Of a stretch of 64,000 nucleotides of DNA, positions 47,228 through 56,372 are shown one piece after another; the first letter of the stretch is position 1; every line of letters starts with the position of its first letter. Origin of the DNA: Burkholderiales bacterium (lineage in GTDB: Bacteria; Pseudomonadota; Gammaproteobacteria; Burkholderiales; Burkholderiaceae_C). The stretch lies in NCBI GenBank assembly GCA_016000195.1, contig JAECRO010000003.1, positions 62,001-126,000 on the forward strand, given 5' to 3'. Under the pieces are notes generated by a model, which worked only from the letters and a program-made list of their open reading frames with translations, had not been told where the DNA came from and did no database searches. Position numbers and translations under genes: made by a program.

Positions 47228-47650
47228 ATGAGTGAATGGAAAAAAATCTGCCTGGTCAACGACATCCCCGTGCTCGGCTCGCGCCGGGTATCGCGCCCGC
47301 AGGGCATGGATGTGGCCGTGTTTCGCAACAGCGAGGACAAGGTGTTCGCCCTGCTTGACCGCTGCCCGCACAAGGGCGGCCCGCTGAGCCAGGGCATTGT
47401 CTTTGGCGAAACCGTGGCCTGCCCGCTGCACAACATGACCATCGGCCTGGCCGACGGCTGCGCCCGGGCGCCCGACGAAGGCTGCACGCCCAAATTCGCC
47501 TGCAAGGTCGATGCCGGCGAGGTGTTCCTGGATGCCGGCGAGCTGGCCACGCTGGCGGTCGATCTGCTGGCGCCACGGGCCGGGCCGGGCGCATCCACCG
47601 GCGCGGTCGGCGACCAGACCTTCGCGGTACAGGCGCCTCACAGCTCCTGA
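47228..47650 (+). CDS. nirD: Nitrite reductase small subunit NirD
   Basis: A 140-residue Rieske-like subunit of the NADH-dependent nitrite reductase. The Rieske-like motifs are CPHKGGPLSQG and CPLHNMTIGLADG. In NirD these Cys/His pairs vary; here CPH and CPLH are complete, so a 2Fe-2S cluster is possible. The C-terminal 20 residues are Ala/Gly-rich and poorly conserved. GAGG ribosome site 8 bases before the ATG. Confidence 0.93.
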   Translation: MSEWKKICLVNDIPVLGSRRVSRPQGMDVAVFRNSEDKVFALLDRCPHKGGPLSQGIVFGETVACPLHNMTIGLADGCARAPDEGCTPKFACKVDAGEVFLDAGELATLAVDLLAPRAGPGASTGAVGDQTFAVQAPHSS

Positions 47651-47691
47651 GCACGCGCCCTCCCCCCGTTTACTGGAGACCTGGAGCCAAC

Positions 47692-50562
47692 ATGACTGAA
47701 ACGCGATCAACCTGCCCTTATTGCGGCGTCGGCTGTGGTGTGATCATCGAGTCGCTTGGCGACGACATCACCGGCGTCAGGGGCGACCCGGACCATCCGG
47801 CGAACTTCGGGCGGCTGTGTACCAAGGGCTCGACGCTGCACCTGACAGCATCTAGCGCGGTCACGCGGCAGACCCGGCTGCTCTACCCGATGCGGCGCGA
47901 ACGCCGGGGCGAAGCGCCCAAACGCGCCTCGTGGGACAGCGCGCTCGACTTTGCCAGCGAAAGCTTCGCGCGCATCATCCGCGAGCACGGCGCCGACGCC
48001 GTGGGTTTCTACATCTCGGGCCAGTTGCTGACCGAAGACTATTACGCCTTCAACAAGCTGGCCAAGGGCCTGATCGGCACCAACAACATCGACAGCAATT
48101 CGCGCCTGTGCATGAGCAGCGCCGTGGCCGGCTACAAGCAGACGCTTGGCGCCGACGCGCCGCCGGCCTGCTACGACGACGTGAAGCATGCGCAGTGCCT
48201 GTTCATCGTCGGCAGCAACACCGCCTATGCGCATCCGATTTTGTTCCGGCGCATTGAAGACGCCAAAGCCGCCAACCCGGCGCTGAAAATCATTTACTGC
48301 GACCCGCGCCGCACCGACACCGCCGAAATCGCCGACCTCTTTCTGCCGCTGCAGCCCGGCACCGATGTGATGCTGTTCAACGGCATGCTGCACATCATGC
48401 TGTGGGAAGGCTGGATTGATCCGGCCTATATCGCCGCCCACACCAGCGGCTTCGAGGCGCTGAAAGCCACGGTGCGCGACTGCACGCCCGACCTGGTGGC
48501 GCAGACCTGCGGCATCAGGAAGGATGACCTGTTTGCCGCCGCCAGGCTGTTCGCCACCTCCGGCGCCACGCTCAGCCTGTATTGCCAGGGCCTGAACCAG
48601 TCCAGCAGCGGCACGGCCAAGAATGCCGCGCTCATCAACCTGCACCTGGCCACCGCGCAAATCGGCAAGCCCGGCGCCGGACCGTTTTCGCTCACCGGCC
48701 AGCCCAATGCCATGGGCGGGCGCGAAGTCGGCGGCATGGCCAATCTGCTCAGCGGCCACCGCGACCTGTCCAACGCCGAACACCGCGCCGAAGTCGCCGC
48801 GCTCTGGGGCGTGCCGAGCGTGCCCGAAAAGCCGGGCAAAACGGCTGTCGAGATGTTCCAGGCCGCCGCCGACGGCGAGATCAAGGCGCTGTGGATTGCC
48901 TGCACCAACCCGGCGCAGTCGATGCCCGACCAGGCCCTGGTGCGCCGCGCCCTGGCCCGCGCCGAACTGGTCATCGTGCAGGAAGCCTTTGCCACCACCG
49001 CCACCTGCGAATACGCCGACCTGCTGCTGCCCGCCACCACCTGGGGCGAGAAAACCGGCACCGTGACCAACAGCGAACGCCGCATCAGCCGCGTCCGGCC
49101 CGCCGTGGCAGCGCCTGGCGAGACGCGCCATGACTGGTCGATTGCGGTTGATTTTGCAAGGCGGCTGGAGTTGCTGCTCCCGGCCCCGCTGGGGAAAGCA
49201 AGCCCGGCCGGAACGCCTGCAAGCCGCCTGTTCGACTACCCGAGCGCCGAAGCCCTCTGGAACGAACACCGCGAACTGACACGCGGGCGCGACCTCGACA
49301 TCACCGGCATGAGCTACGCCCGGCTGGAGCAGGCGCCGCTGCAATGGCCCATGAAGGAAGGCGAAACCGCCGGCAAGGTGCGGCTCTATGAAGACGGCAT
49401 CTTCCCCACGCCCGACGGCAAGGCGCGCTTCGTCAACACCGTGTACCAGCCCGTCGCCGAGCCGCGCGAATCACGCTACCCGTTCTCGCTGACCACCGGC
49501 CGCCTGCGCGACCAGTGGCACGGCATGAGCCGCACCGGCACGCTGGGCCGGCTGTTCGGCCATGTGGCCGAACCTTCCGTGCAGATGAACGTGCAGGACA
49601 TGGCGCGCCGCCTGCTGAAGGACGGCGACCTGGTGCATGTCACCTCCAGGCGCGGCTCCATCGTCGTGCCGGTGCAGGCTTCGCCGGAAGTCGGGTTCAG
49701 CCAGGCCTTCATGGCGATGCACTGGGGCAGCGAATACCTGGGCGGCCAGTCCAGCACCGGCCAGCCCCTGGCAGGCGTCAACGCCCTGACCACTTCGGCC
49801 TACTGCCCGAGTTCCAAACAGCCCGAACTCAAGCATGCGGCCGTCAAGATACTGAAGGCCGAACTGCCCTGGTCGCTGCTGGCCATGGCCTGGTTCGACG
49901 AAGGCGATGCGCTGGCCGCCCACGAACAGCTCAAGGCCTTGCTGACGGTATTTCCCTTTGCCAGCTGCGTGCCGTTTTCCAACAACACACCGCTGGCCGG
50001 TGGCGGCCAGGAGCGCACCGGCGTGCTGTTTCGCGCCGCTGGCCATGAAGCGCCGCCCCCTGCCCTGCTGGCCGATCTGGAGCGCATTCTGGGCCTGGAC
50101 GGCAGCTATTCACTGCGCTATGCCGACAAGAAAAAAGGCCAGCACCGCACCGTTCGGCTGGCCCGCCATGGCGATCAGGCCGAGCTGAGCGGCTTCGTGC
50201 TGGCCGGCGACACCCGCGCTGAAAGCTGGATTGCCACGCTGCTCAAGGAAGAGCTGCCCGCGCAAGCCTATGGCCGGCTGCTGCTGCTGCCCGGCGCCAA
50301 GCCGCCGGTGGCCGTGCAGTCGCGCGGCAAGGTGGTCTGCAGTTGCCTGAACGTGACCGACACGGCCATCGACGACTATCTGGCGCTTCCCGGCCAGGGC
50401 GCGGACAGCGATGAAGCCCGGCTGGCATCCTTGCAGGGCGCCCTGAAATGCGGCACCAGCTGCGGCTCCTGCATTCCCGAACTCAAGCGCCGGCTGCGCG
50501 CCACGGCCACCGATACGCCCGCGCCGCCGCGCAGCGTCATCCCGATCCAGCAGGTCGCTTGA
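47692..50562 (+). CDS. nasA: Assimilatory nitrate reductase catalytic subunit
   Basis: A 956-residue molybdopterin oxidoreductase that reduces nitrate to nitrite in the cytosol. The N-terminal 4Fe-4S motif is CPYCGVGCGVIIE with the fourth Cys in GRLCTKGS. The Mo-bis-MGD core includes SRLCMSSAVAGYKQTLG and TGQPNAMGGREVGGMANLLS. The C-terminus has a BFD-like 2Fe-2S domain (VVCSCLNVTDTAIDDYL...CGTSCGSCIPELK), as in Klebsiella-type NasA. No separate electron-transfer subunit (NasC type) is encoded beside it, so the electron donor is unknown. A GGAG ribosome site precedes the ATG. Confidence 0.95.
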   Translation: MTETRSTCPYCGVGCGVIIESLGDDITGVRGDPDHPANFGRLCTKGSTLHLTASSAVTRQTRLLYPMRRERRGEAPKRASWDSALDFASESFARIIREHGADAVGFYISGQLLTEDYYAFNKLAKGLIGTNNIDSNSRLCMSSAVAGYKQTLGADAPPACYDDVKHAQCLFIVGSNTAYAHPILFRRIEDAKAANPALKIIYCDPRRTDTAEIADLFLPLQPGTDVMLFNGMLHIMLWEGWIDPAYIAAHTSGFEALKATVRDCTPDLVAQTCGIRKDDLFAAARLFATSGATLSLYCQGLNQSSSGTAKNAALINLHLATAQIGKPGAGPFSLTGQPNAMGGREVGGMANLLSGHRDLSNAEHRAEVAALWGVPSVPEKPGKTAVEMFQAAADGEIKALWIACTNPAQSMPDQALVRRALARAELVIVQEAFATTATCEYADLLLPATTWGEKTGTVTNSERRISRVRPAVAAPGETRHDWSIAVDFARRLELLLPAPLGKASPAGTPASRLFDYPSAEALWNEHRELTRGRDLDITGMSYARLEQAPLQWPMKEGETAGKVRLYEDGIFPTPDGKARFVNTVYQPVAEPRESRYPFSLTTGRLRDQWHGMSRTGTLGRLFGHVAEPSVQMNVQDMARRLLKDGDLVHVTSRRGSIVVPVQASPEVGFSQAFMAMHWGSEYLGGQSSTGQPLAGVNALTTSAYCPSSKQPELKHAAVKILKAELPWSLLAMAWFDEGDALAAHEQLKALLTVFPFASCVPFSNNTPLAGGGQERTGVLFRAAGHEAPPPALLADLERILGLDGSYSLRYADKKKGQHRTVRLARHGDQAELSGFVLAGDTRAESWIATLLKEELPAQAYGRLLLLPGAKPPVAVQSRGKVVCSCLNVTDTAIDDYLALPGQGADSDEARLASLQGALKCGTSCGSCIPELKRRLRATATDTPAPPRSVIPIQQVA

Positions 50563-50604
50563 GCTCATGACAACAAACCATTTGCCTTCACCGACAATCG
50601 CCGC

Positions 50605-51510
50605 ATGAGTATCAGCCACTACATCAAAGAAATCGGGCGCGGCAAGGACGGCGCCCGTCCCCTGACGCGTGCGCAGGCCGCCGACCTGCTGGGCCAGGTG
50701 CTCGACGGCAACGTGACCGACCTGGAAATCGGCGGCTTCTGCCTGGCCATGCGGATCAAGGGCGAAACCCCCGAGGAAATGGCCGGTTTCCTCGACGCCT
50801 TGCATCAGCGCCTGAATCTTCTGCCCGCCCAGAACGGCCCCGTCGTCGTGCTGCCCAGCTACAACGGCGCGCGCAAGCTGCCGGTGCTCACGCCGCTGCT
50901 GGCGCTGCTGCTGGCCCGCGAAGGCGTGGGCGTGCTGGTGCATGGAACGCCCACCGAATCCAGCCGCGTTTCATCATCAGATGTGCTTGCAGCGCTGGGT
51001 ACGCCTGCGCTGACAGCTATCAAACCCATAGCACCCGGCGAAGTGGTGTTTGCACCCACCGAGTTGCTCAGTCCGGCGCTCAAGCGGCTGCTCGATGTCC
51101 GCCGCGCGGTCGGCCTGCGCAATCCGGCGCACAGCCTGGTCAAGCTGATGAATCCGGTGGCCGGCAAGGCGCTGGTCGTCAGCAGCTACACGCATCCCGA
51201 ATACGCGCTGTCCATGGCGGCCACCTTCGAGCTCGTCAAGGCCGATGCGCTGCTGCTGCGCGGCACCGAAGGCGAAGGCGTGGCCGATGCGCGCCGCGCG
51301 CCGCAGATGCAGGGGTTTATCAAGGGGCAGCGCGTGCTGTTCGACGAAGGCGTCAGGGGAACCTTGCCCTCGGTGCCCGATCTTCCCAAGGCAATCGACG
51401 CCGCCAGCACCGCCGCCTACATCCGCTCGGTGCTGGACGGAAACAGCCCCGTGCCGCCTTCCATTTCGCAGCAGGTGGAACACATCGTGCAACTGACCAG
51501 ACCACTATGA
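50605..51510 (+). CDS. ybiB: YbiB-type TrpD2 protein (anthranilate phosphoribosyltransferase-like)
   Basis: A 301-residue protein of the TrpD2 family, related to anthranilate phosphoribosyltransferase but known in E. coli as a nucleic acid-binding protein. LTRAQAADLLGQVLDGNVTD and the Gly-rich HGTPTESSRVSSSDVLAALG are seen, while the TrpD active-site sequence is altered. Residues about 130-150 (TPALTAIKPIAPGE) are encoded by a dispersed ATAGCTG repeat. It overlaps cobA by 4 bases, so the two are likely co-translated. A link to nitrate use is only positional. Confidence 0.85.
   Translation: MSISHYIKEIGRGKDGARPLTRAQAADLLGQVLDGNVTDLEIGGFCLAMRIKGETPEEMAGFLDALHQRLNLLPAQNGPVVVLPSYNGARKLPVLTPLLALLLAREGVGVLVHGTPTESSRVSSSDVLAALGTPALTAIKPIAPGEVVFAPTELLSPALKRLLDVRRAVGLRNPAHSLVKLMNPVAGKALVVSSYTHPEYALSMAATFELVKADALLLRGTEGEGVADARRAPQMQGFIKGQRVLFDEGVRGTLPSVPDLPKAIDAASTAAYIRSVLDGNSPVPPSISQQVEHIVQLTRPL
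50971..51034 (-). repeat. Dispersed ATAGCTG repeat, copy I (inside coding sequence)
   Basis: On the minus strand: GCTATGGGTTTGATAGCTG, CAGCGCAGG, CAAGCACATCTGATGATG. In frame inside the ybiB gene. Confidence 0.65.
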
Positions 51511-52274
51511 ACCACAGCAAAGTCACCCTCGTCGGTGCAGGGCCGGGCGACCCTGAACTCCTCACGCTCAAGGCCCTCAAGGCCATCCAGCAGGCCACGG
51601 TGCTGTTTGTCGATGACCTCGTCAGCGCGGACATCGTGGCGTTTGCCTCATCCAAGGCGCGCATCGTCTATGTCGGCAAGCGCGGCGGCTGCAAATCGAC
51701 GCCGCAGGCCTTCATCGAAAAACTCATGCTCATGGCCGCCAAAGAAGGCGAAACCGTCGTCCGGCTCAAGGGCGGCGACCCGTTCATCTTTGGCCGTGGC
51801 GGCGAAGAGGTCGAGCACCTGAAGGCCGCCGGCATCCAGGTCGAAGTCATCAACGGCATCACCGCCGGGCTGGCCGCCGTCACGTCGCTGGGCGTGCCGC
51901 TGACGCACCGCCAGCATGCGCACGGCGTGGTCTTCGTCACCGGCCATGCCAAGCCCGGCGACACCGGCACCGACTGGCGGGCGCTGGCTGCCACCGCCCA
52001 CAGCGCCCGGCTGACGCTGGTGATCTACATGGGCGTCAGCGGCGCCAAACGCATCCAGGATGAGCTGCTGAGCGGCCTGCCCGCCGCCACGCCAGTCGCC
52101 GTGATCCAGAACGCCTCCCTGCCCGCCCAGCGCCACATCCGCACCACGCTGGGCAGGCTGGCCACGGACATCCACCTGTCCGGCCTGGCCAGTCCGTCGG
52201 TCATCGTGGTCGGCGACGTCATCAGCGGCCTGGCGCAGGCCGCCGAGCATCCCGAGGCGCGCCGCACGGCCTGA
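51507..52274 (+). CDS. cobA: Uroporphyrinogen-III C-methyltransferase
   Basis: A 255-residue SUMT that methylates uroporphyrinogen III to precorrin-2 using S-adenosylmethionine. VTLVGAGPGDPELLTLKALK, VRLKGGDPFIFGRGGEE and the GIPSV-equivalent GLAAVTSLGVPLTHR are family signatures. It is at the end of the nitrate operon, where it supplies the sirohaem precursor for NirB. The ATG overlaps the ybiB stop as ATGA. The CysG ferrochelatase/dehydrogenase half is absent, so another enzyme must finish sirohaem. Confidence 0.95.
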   Translation: MNHSKVTLVGAGPGDPELLTLKALKAIQQATVLFVDDLVSADIVAFASSKARIVYVGKRGGCKSTPQAFIEKLMLMAAKEGETVVRLKGGDPFIFGRGGEEVEHLKAAGIQVEVINGITAGLAAVTSLGVPLTHRQHAHGVVFVTGHAKPGDTGTDWRALAATAHSARLTLVIYMGVSGAKRIQDELLSGLPAATPVAVIQNASLPAQRHIRTTLGRLATDIHLSGLASPSVIVVGDVISGLAQAAEHPEARRTA

Positions 52275-52351
52275 GCGCCGCCTTCGGCCTGTCAGCCACG
52301 GCGCGGCTACACTCCCGGGTTCAAAAAACGCAGCAACAGGCAGCGGCCAGA

Positions 52352-52410
52352 GCGCTATGCTTTCCATAGCTGCCTGCGCCCGTCCTGCATGCGCAAGAGG
52401 CTGATTTGAC
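52352..52410 (+). repeat. Dispersed ATAGCTG repeat, copy J
   Basis: GCTATGCTTTCCATAGCTGC, CTGCGCCCGTCC, CATGCGCAAGAGGCTGATTT. It covers most of the gap before the flavoprotein gene and contains its TTG start. Confidence 0.7.
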
Positions 52411-53656
52411 TTATAAATTCGATGTAGTGGTGATGGGCGCCGGCGCCGCCGGACTGTTTTGCGCGGGCCAGGCCGGCCAGCGCGGCCTGAAGGTCTTGCT
52501 GCTGGACCACAGCGACAAGGTGGCCGAGAAAATCCGCATCTCGGGCGGCGGGCGCTGCAACTTCACCAACCTGGGCGCCACGCCGGCCCAGTTCCTGAGC
52601 GAAAACCCGCACTTTTGCCGCTCCGCCCTGTCGCGCTACACGCCGCAGGATTTCATTGAACTGCTGCAACGCCACCAGATTCCCTTTCACGAAAAGCACA
52701 AAGGCCAGCTGTTTTGCGACCGCTCCGCCGAAGACATCATCAACCTGCTGCTGGCCGAATGCGACGCCGGCCAGGTCACGCGCTGGGCCTCTTGCAGCAT
52801 CAAATCTGTACTTTACGCAGACCAGACGGGCATCAGCAGCTATCAAATAGAGAGCAGCCGCGGCTTGATAGAAGCCGCGCAGGTGGTGATTGCCACGGGC
52901 GGGCTGTCGATTCCGAAGATAGGCGCGACCGATTTCGGCTATTCGCTGGCCAAACAGTTCGGCCTGCGCCTGGTCGAGCCGCGCGCAGCGCTGGTGCCGC
53001 TGACCTTCGACGGCGACGCCTGGGCGCCTTACGCCCCATTGGCCGGGCTGGCGCTGCCGGTGCTGATCGAAACCGGCCCGCCGGACGCCACGCCCAAACA
53101 GCGCAAAAAAGCCGTGGTGTTCGCCGAAGACCTGCTGTTCACGCACCGCGGCCTGAGCGGCCCGGCGGTGCTGCAGATTTCAAGCTACTGGCGCGAAGGC
53201 CAGCCGGTGCGCATCAACCTCGCGCCGGGCGTGGACCTGAGCGCCCTGCTGCTGCGCGCCAAGGCCGTGTCCAAAAAGCTGATCGCCAACGAACTCGCCA
53301 GCCTGGTGCCAGGCCGCCTGGCCGACGCCTGGGTCAGCCAGGATGCCGCGCTGCAGCGCCCCATCTGCGACGCCACCGACAAGGCATTGCAAGGGCTGGC
53401 GCAGCGGCTGGGCGACTGGCAACTCACCCCCAGCGGCTCGGAAGGCTATAAAAAAGCCGAAGTGACGGTCGGCGGCGTCGATACGCGCGATTTGTCCTCG
53501 CAAACCATGGAGTCGAAACAGCCGGGACTGTACTTCATCGGCGAAGTGGTCGATGTGACCGGCTGGCTGGGCGGCTACAACTTCCAGTGGGCCTGGGCCA
53601 GCGGCTTTGCCTGCGCGCAGGCGCTGGCGGCAAGGCAGCTTGAACAAGCGGCGTAA
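52406..53656 (+). CDS. BaiN/HI0933-family FAD-dependent oxidoreductase
   Basis: A 416-residue flavoprotein of the HI0933-like family. FDVVVMGAGAAGLFCAGQAG is the FAD Rossmann start, KIRISGGGRCNFTNLG and CDRSAEDIINLL are typical, and TGWLGGYNFQWAWASGFAC near the C-terminus closes the FAD site. The start is TTG at 52406, just inside repeat copy J; no ATG gives the full Rossmann motif. A further repeat copy is in frame at about residues 132-150. The physiological substrate of this family is mostly unknown. Confidence 0.85.
   Translation: MTYKFDVVVMGAGAAGLFCAGQAGQRGLKVLLLDHSDKVAEKIRISGGGRCNFTNLGATPAQFLSENPHFCRSALSRYTPQDFIELLQRHQIPFHEKHKGQLFCDRSAEDIINLLLAECDAGQVTRWASCSIKSVLYADQTGISSYQIESSRGLIEAAQVVIATGGLSIPKIGATDFGYSLAKQFGLRLVEPRAALVPLTFDGDAWAPYAPLAGLALPVLIETGPPDATPKQRKKAVVFAEDLLFTHRGLSGPAVLQISSYWREGQPVRINLAPGVDLSALLLRAKAVSKKLIANELASLVPGRLADAWVSQDAALQRPICDATDKALQGLAQRLGDWQLTPSGSEGYKKAEVTVGGVDTRDLSSQTMESKQPGLYFIGEVVDVTGWLGGYNFQWAWASGFACAQALAARQLEQAA
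52800..52854 (-). repeat. Dispersed ATAGCTG repeat, copy K (inside coding sequence)
   Basis: On the minus strand: CTATTTGATAGCTGCTG, GCCCGTCTGG, CTGCGTAAAG, CAGATTTGA. In frame in the flavoprotein gene, in a surface-type region. Confidence 0.65.
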
Positions 53657-53768
53657 CGCGCTCCAAAACAGGCGGCAGCGACTGCCTGTTTGAAGACATG
53701 GAGGCCTTGCTGCAAGCGGGTTGGGCGGTGGATTGAAAAACGCACTGACACCGCACTGACCGAAAACG

Positions 53769-53824
53769 AAATCAGCCCCTGGCGCAGTATCAATAAGCGC
53801 CAACAGCTATTATTTTCATAGCGC
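53769..53824 (-). repeat. Dispersed ATAGCTG repeat, copy L
   Basis: On the minus strand: GCTATGAAAATAATAGCTG, TTGGCGCTTATTG, CTGCGCCAGGGGCTGATTT. It includes the stop of the SenA-like gene and lies between convergent genes. Confidence 0.7.
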
Positions 53825-55129
53825 ACAAGACCTGAAACCACAAAAGATGTCATCCCGCTCCGGCCGGCAGAAGTTGCGGAAATTGGGATGTTTCAGCCGT
53901 GCCCGGGTGGCGAATGACGCGCCGCGCAACACCTTGTGCGTGCCAAACGAAGGCTCCGAATACGCCCGCCACGGGTCAGGCGCAAAGCCCGGATACGGCC
54001 TGAAGGTCGTGCCCGTCCACTCCCACACGTCGCCCCAGCGAAAACCCCGGCGCGCCGCCGTGTGCGCAGCCGCCTCCCACTCCACCTCGGCCGGCAGGCG
54101 GCGCCCGGCCCAGCGGCACCAGGCGTCGGCTTCCCACCAGCTCAGGTGCATGGCCGGCTGCGTGCCCTGCATGCGCATGGGCTGACCAAAACGGGTCTGG
54201 ATGACGGCGCCGCTGCCGATGCCGATCTGCTCGACATAGCGCGGGCCGCGCCGGCCCTCGCCCTCACCCGCCGCCAGCGCCTGCAGCCATTGCCAGCCGT
54301 CCGGATGCCAGAACGCCGGCTGGTCATAGCCGCCATCGCCGACAAACTCGACGTACTGCGCCCAGGTCACGGCCTGCGCGTCGATTTCAAACTCGGGCAC
54401 GCTGATGGCGTGTACCGGCCGTTCATTGTCAAAAGAAAACCCCGTCCCGGCGCCTGACGGGCTGCCCACCTGCCAGGTGGTGGCCGGAATCAGCAAGGGC
54501 TCCCGCAGCGCCATCGGCGCAGGCGTGAAAGCGGTTTGCAGGGGCCGCTCCAGCGACAGGCCCAGCGTCTGCGCCATGCAGGTGAACGCCTCGTCCTGCA
54601 GGTCTTCGTGAAACAGGCACAGCCGGTAAAAGTAGAGGGCATCGTCATCGGTACCGGCTTTTTCGAGCAATTCAAGCGTGCATTCCAGCGTGTCGAGCAA
54701 ATAGGTGCGGCAGCGGCCCATGCCCGGCAGCGGCAGCGCCAGCGTCCAGCGCGCGTCATGCGGTGCCTGTTCGGGGTCCCACCAGCGGTCGGCGTTCGGC
54801 TCCATCGACGCCAGCCGGGACTGGCCAGGCGGGCAGCGGCTGCCCAGCGCCCGCTGCAGGTTGCGGCCAATCCAGCGTTCCTGGAACCAGGCGACATGGC
54901 CGATCATCCACAGCGGCGGGTTCAGCTCGGGCGTTTGGGGTATCTTGAAATCCACCGCTTCCAGCGCATTCTGGTACTGGCCAAACAGGTGCAGCGTGTG
55001 GTTGCGCGCATCCATCAGCGCGAGCGACAGCAGCTCGGGGCCTGCGCGCCGCATCAGCGGCGAGTCGATCAGCTTCGGGCTGTCGGCGGCCGGCAAGGAG
55101 GATGAAGAGGGAAAGGGTTCTGTAGCCAC
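53816..55129 (-). CDS. senA: SenA/EgtB-like sulfoxide/selenoxide synthase
   Basis: About 437 residues. An N-terminal DinB-like domain (GHVAWFQERWIGRNLQ) is followed by an FGE-sulfatase domain (about 190-435, AVTWAQYVEFVGDGGYD...RRLPAEVEWEAAA) and the C-terminal KHPNFRNFCRPERDDIFCGF, a signature of EgtB relatives. EgtB and SenA join a Cys-type or selenosugar donor to hercynine with non-haem iron. It is divergent from selD, which favours selenoneine (SenA) over ergothioneine. In EgtB the iron motif is HxxxHxE; here it reads HEDLQDE, so the second His is Gln. GTG 55129 with AGGA upstream is chosen over ATG 55054. senB is not visible. Confidence 0.7.
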   Translation of the reverse strand: MATEPFPSSSSLPAADSPKLIDSPLMRRAGPELLSLALMDARNHTLHLFGQYQNALEAVDFKIPQTPELNPPLWMIGHVAWFQERWIGRNLQRALGSRCPPGQSRLASMEPNADRWWDPEQAPHDARWTLALPLPGMGRCRTYLLDTLECTLELLEKAGTDDDALYFYRLCLFHEDLQDEAFTCMAQTLGLSLERPLQTAFTPAPMALREPLLIPATTWQVGSPSGAGTGFSFDNERPVHAISVPEFEIDAQAVTWAQYVEFVGDGGYDQPAFWHPDGWQWLQALAAGEGEGRRGPRYVEQIGIGSGAVIQTRFGQPMRMQGTQPAMHLSWWEADAWCRWAGRRLPAEVEWEAAAHTAARRGFRWGDVWEWTGTTFRPYPGFAPDPWRAYSEPSFGTHKVLRGASFATRARLKHPNFRNFCRPERDDIFCGFRSCAL

Positions 55130-55280
55130 GGCAAGTGTCCTGAAAGCAGCCTGAAAAACGGGCGTATCTGGCGGGCAGGGAAAATCCAAGCATAGCAAGG
55201 CATGGGCGCGGCGCGGCAAAAAAACCGTCTTTTTGCCCTGTAAAACCCGTCTCGAAATCACCGTGTTCTAAACTTGCCGC

Positions 55281-56372
55281 ATGAACGCGCCAGACACTCC
55301 TTCCTCCACGCCCTTGAGGGCGCCAACCCTCACGCCCCGCCTGACCAGCCTGTCCCACGGCGGCGGCTGCGGCTGCAAGATCGCGCCCGGCGTGCTGAGC
55401 GAAATCCTCAAGAACTCCAGCAACCTTCCCGGCTTAAACCTGCCGCCGCAACTGCTGGTCGGCATTGAAACCGCCGACGACGCCGCCGTCTACCAGCTCA
55501 ACGACGAGCAGGCGCTGATCGCCACCACCGACTTTTTCATGCCCATCGTCGATGACCCGTATGACTTTGGCCGCATTGCCGCGACCAACGCCATCAGCGA
55601 CGTGTACGCCATGGGCGGCACGCCCATCATGGCGCTGGGGCTGGTCGGCATGCCGATCAACGTGCTGCCGCTGGAAACCATAGGCGCGATTTTGCGCGGC
55701 GGCCAGGACGTGTGCCGCGATGCCGGCATCCCGATTGCGGGCGGCCACACGATTGACTCGGTCGAGCCGATTTACGGCCTGGTGGTGCTGGGGCTGATTC
55801 ATCCGTCGCGGGTCAAGAAGAACTCGGGCGCCAAGGCCGGCGATGTGCTGATCCTGGGCAAGCCGCTGGGCGTCGGCATCCTGTCGGCCGCACTGAAAAA
55901 GGAAGCGCTGAACGCCGAAGGCTATGCGCAAATGATTGCCGTCACCACGCAGCTGAACAAGCCCGGCATCGAGCTGTCCAAAATGAAAGCGGTGCATGCC
56001 ATGACCGACGTGACCGGCTTCGGCCTGCTCGGCCACGGGCTGGAACTGGCGCGCGGCGCGCATCTCAAGATGCAGCTTCAGCTCGACCAGATTCCGCTGC
56101 TGCCCGGCGTGCTGGATCTGGCGTCGCAAGGCATGATCACCGGCGCCTCGGGGCGCAACTGGGACAGCTACGGCGCGCAAGTCTCGTTGCCCGCCCGCAT
56201 CAGCCCGGCGCACCAGGCGCTGCTGAGCGACCCGCAGACCAGCGGCGGCCTGCTGGTGGCCTGCGCGCCCGAGGCGGCCGATGCGGTGCTGGCCTGCTTT
56301 AAGAGCCACGGCTTTGACGGCGCGCGCCAGATCGGCGAGATGCTCGAAGGCAGCGGCGTCACCGTCGGCTGA
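55281..56372 (+). CDS. selD: Selenophosphate synthetase
   Basis: A 363-residue SelD that makes selenophosphate from selenide and ATP. SLSHGGGCGCKIAPGVL holds the catalytic Cys and Lys (Cys, not Sec, in GCGCK). GIETADDAAVYQLNDEQALI and MTDVTGFGLLGHGLELARGA are conserved nucleotide/metal regions, and LLSDPQTSGGLLVA closes the fold. It is divergent from the SenA-like gene with about 150 bases in between. Neither selA, selB nor mnmH (tRNA 2-selenouridine synthase) is in the window, so its use may be selenoneine, selenouridine or both. Confidence 0.95.
   Translation: MNAPDTPSSTPLRAPTLTPRLTSLSHGGGCGCKIAPGVLSEILKNSSNLPGLNLPPQLLVGIETADDAAVYQLNDEQALIATTDFFMPIVDDPYDFGRIAATNAISDVYAMGGTPIMALGLVGMPINVLPLETIGAILRGGQDVCRDAGIPIAGGHTIDSVEPIYGLVVLGLIHPSRVKKNSGAKAGDVLILGKPLGVGILSAALKKEALNAEGYAQMIAVTTQLNKPGIELSKMKAVHAMTDVTGFGLLGHGLELARGAHLKMQLQLDQIPLLPGVLDLASQGMITGASGRNWDSYGAQVSLPARISPAHQALLSDPQTSGGLLVACAPEAADAVLACFKSHGFDGARQIGEMLEGSGVTVG

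Noticed and set aside
50605-51510. ybiB as a tryptophan biosynthesis trpD
   Set aside because: The catalytic region differs from TrpD, and no trp genes are nearby; the TrpD2/YbiB family fits better.
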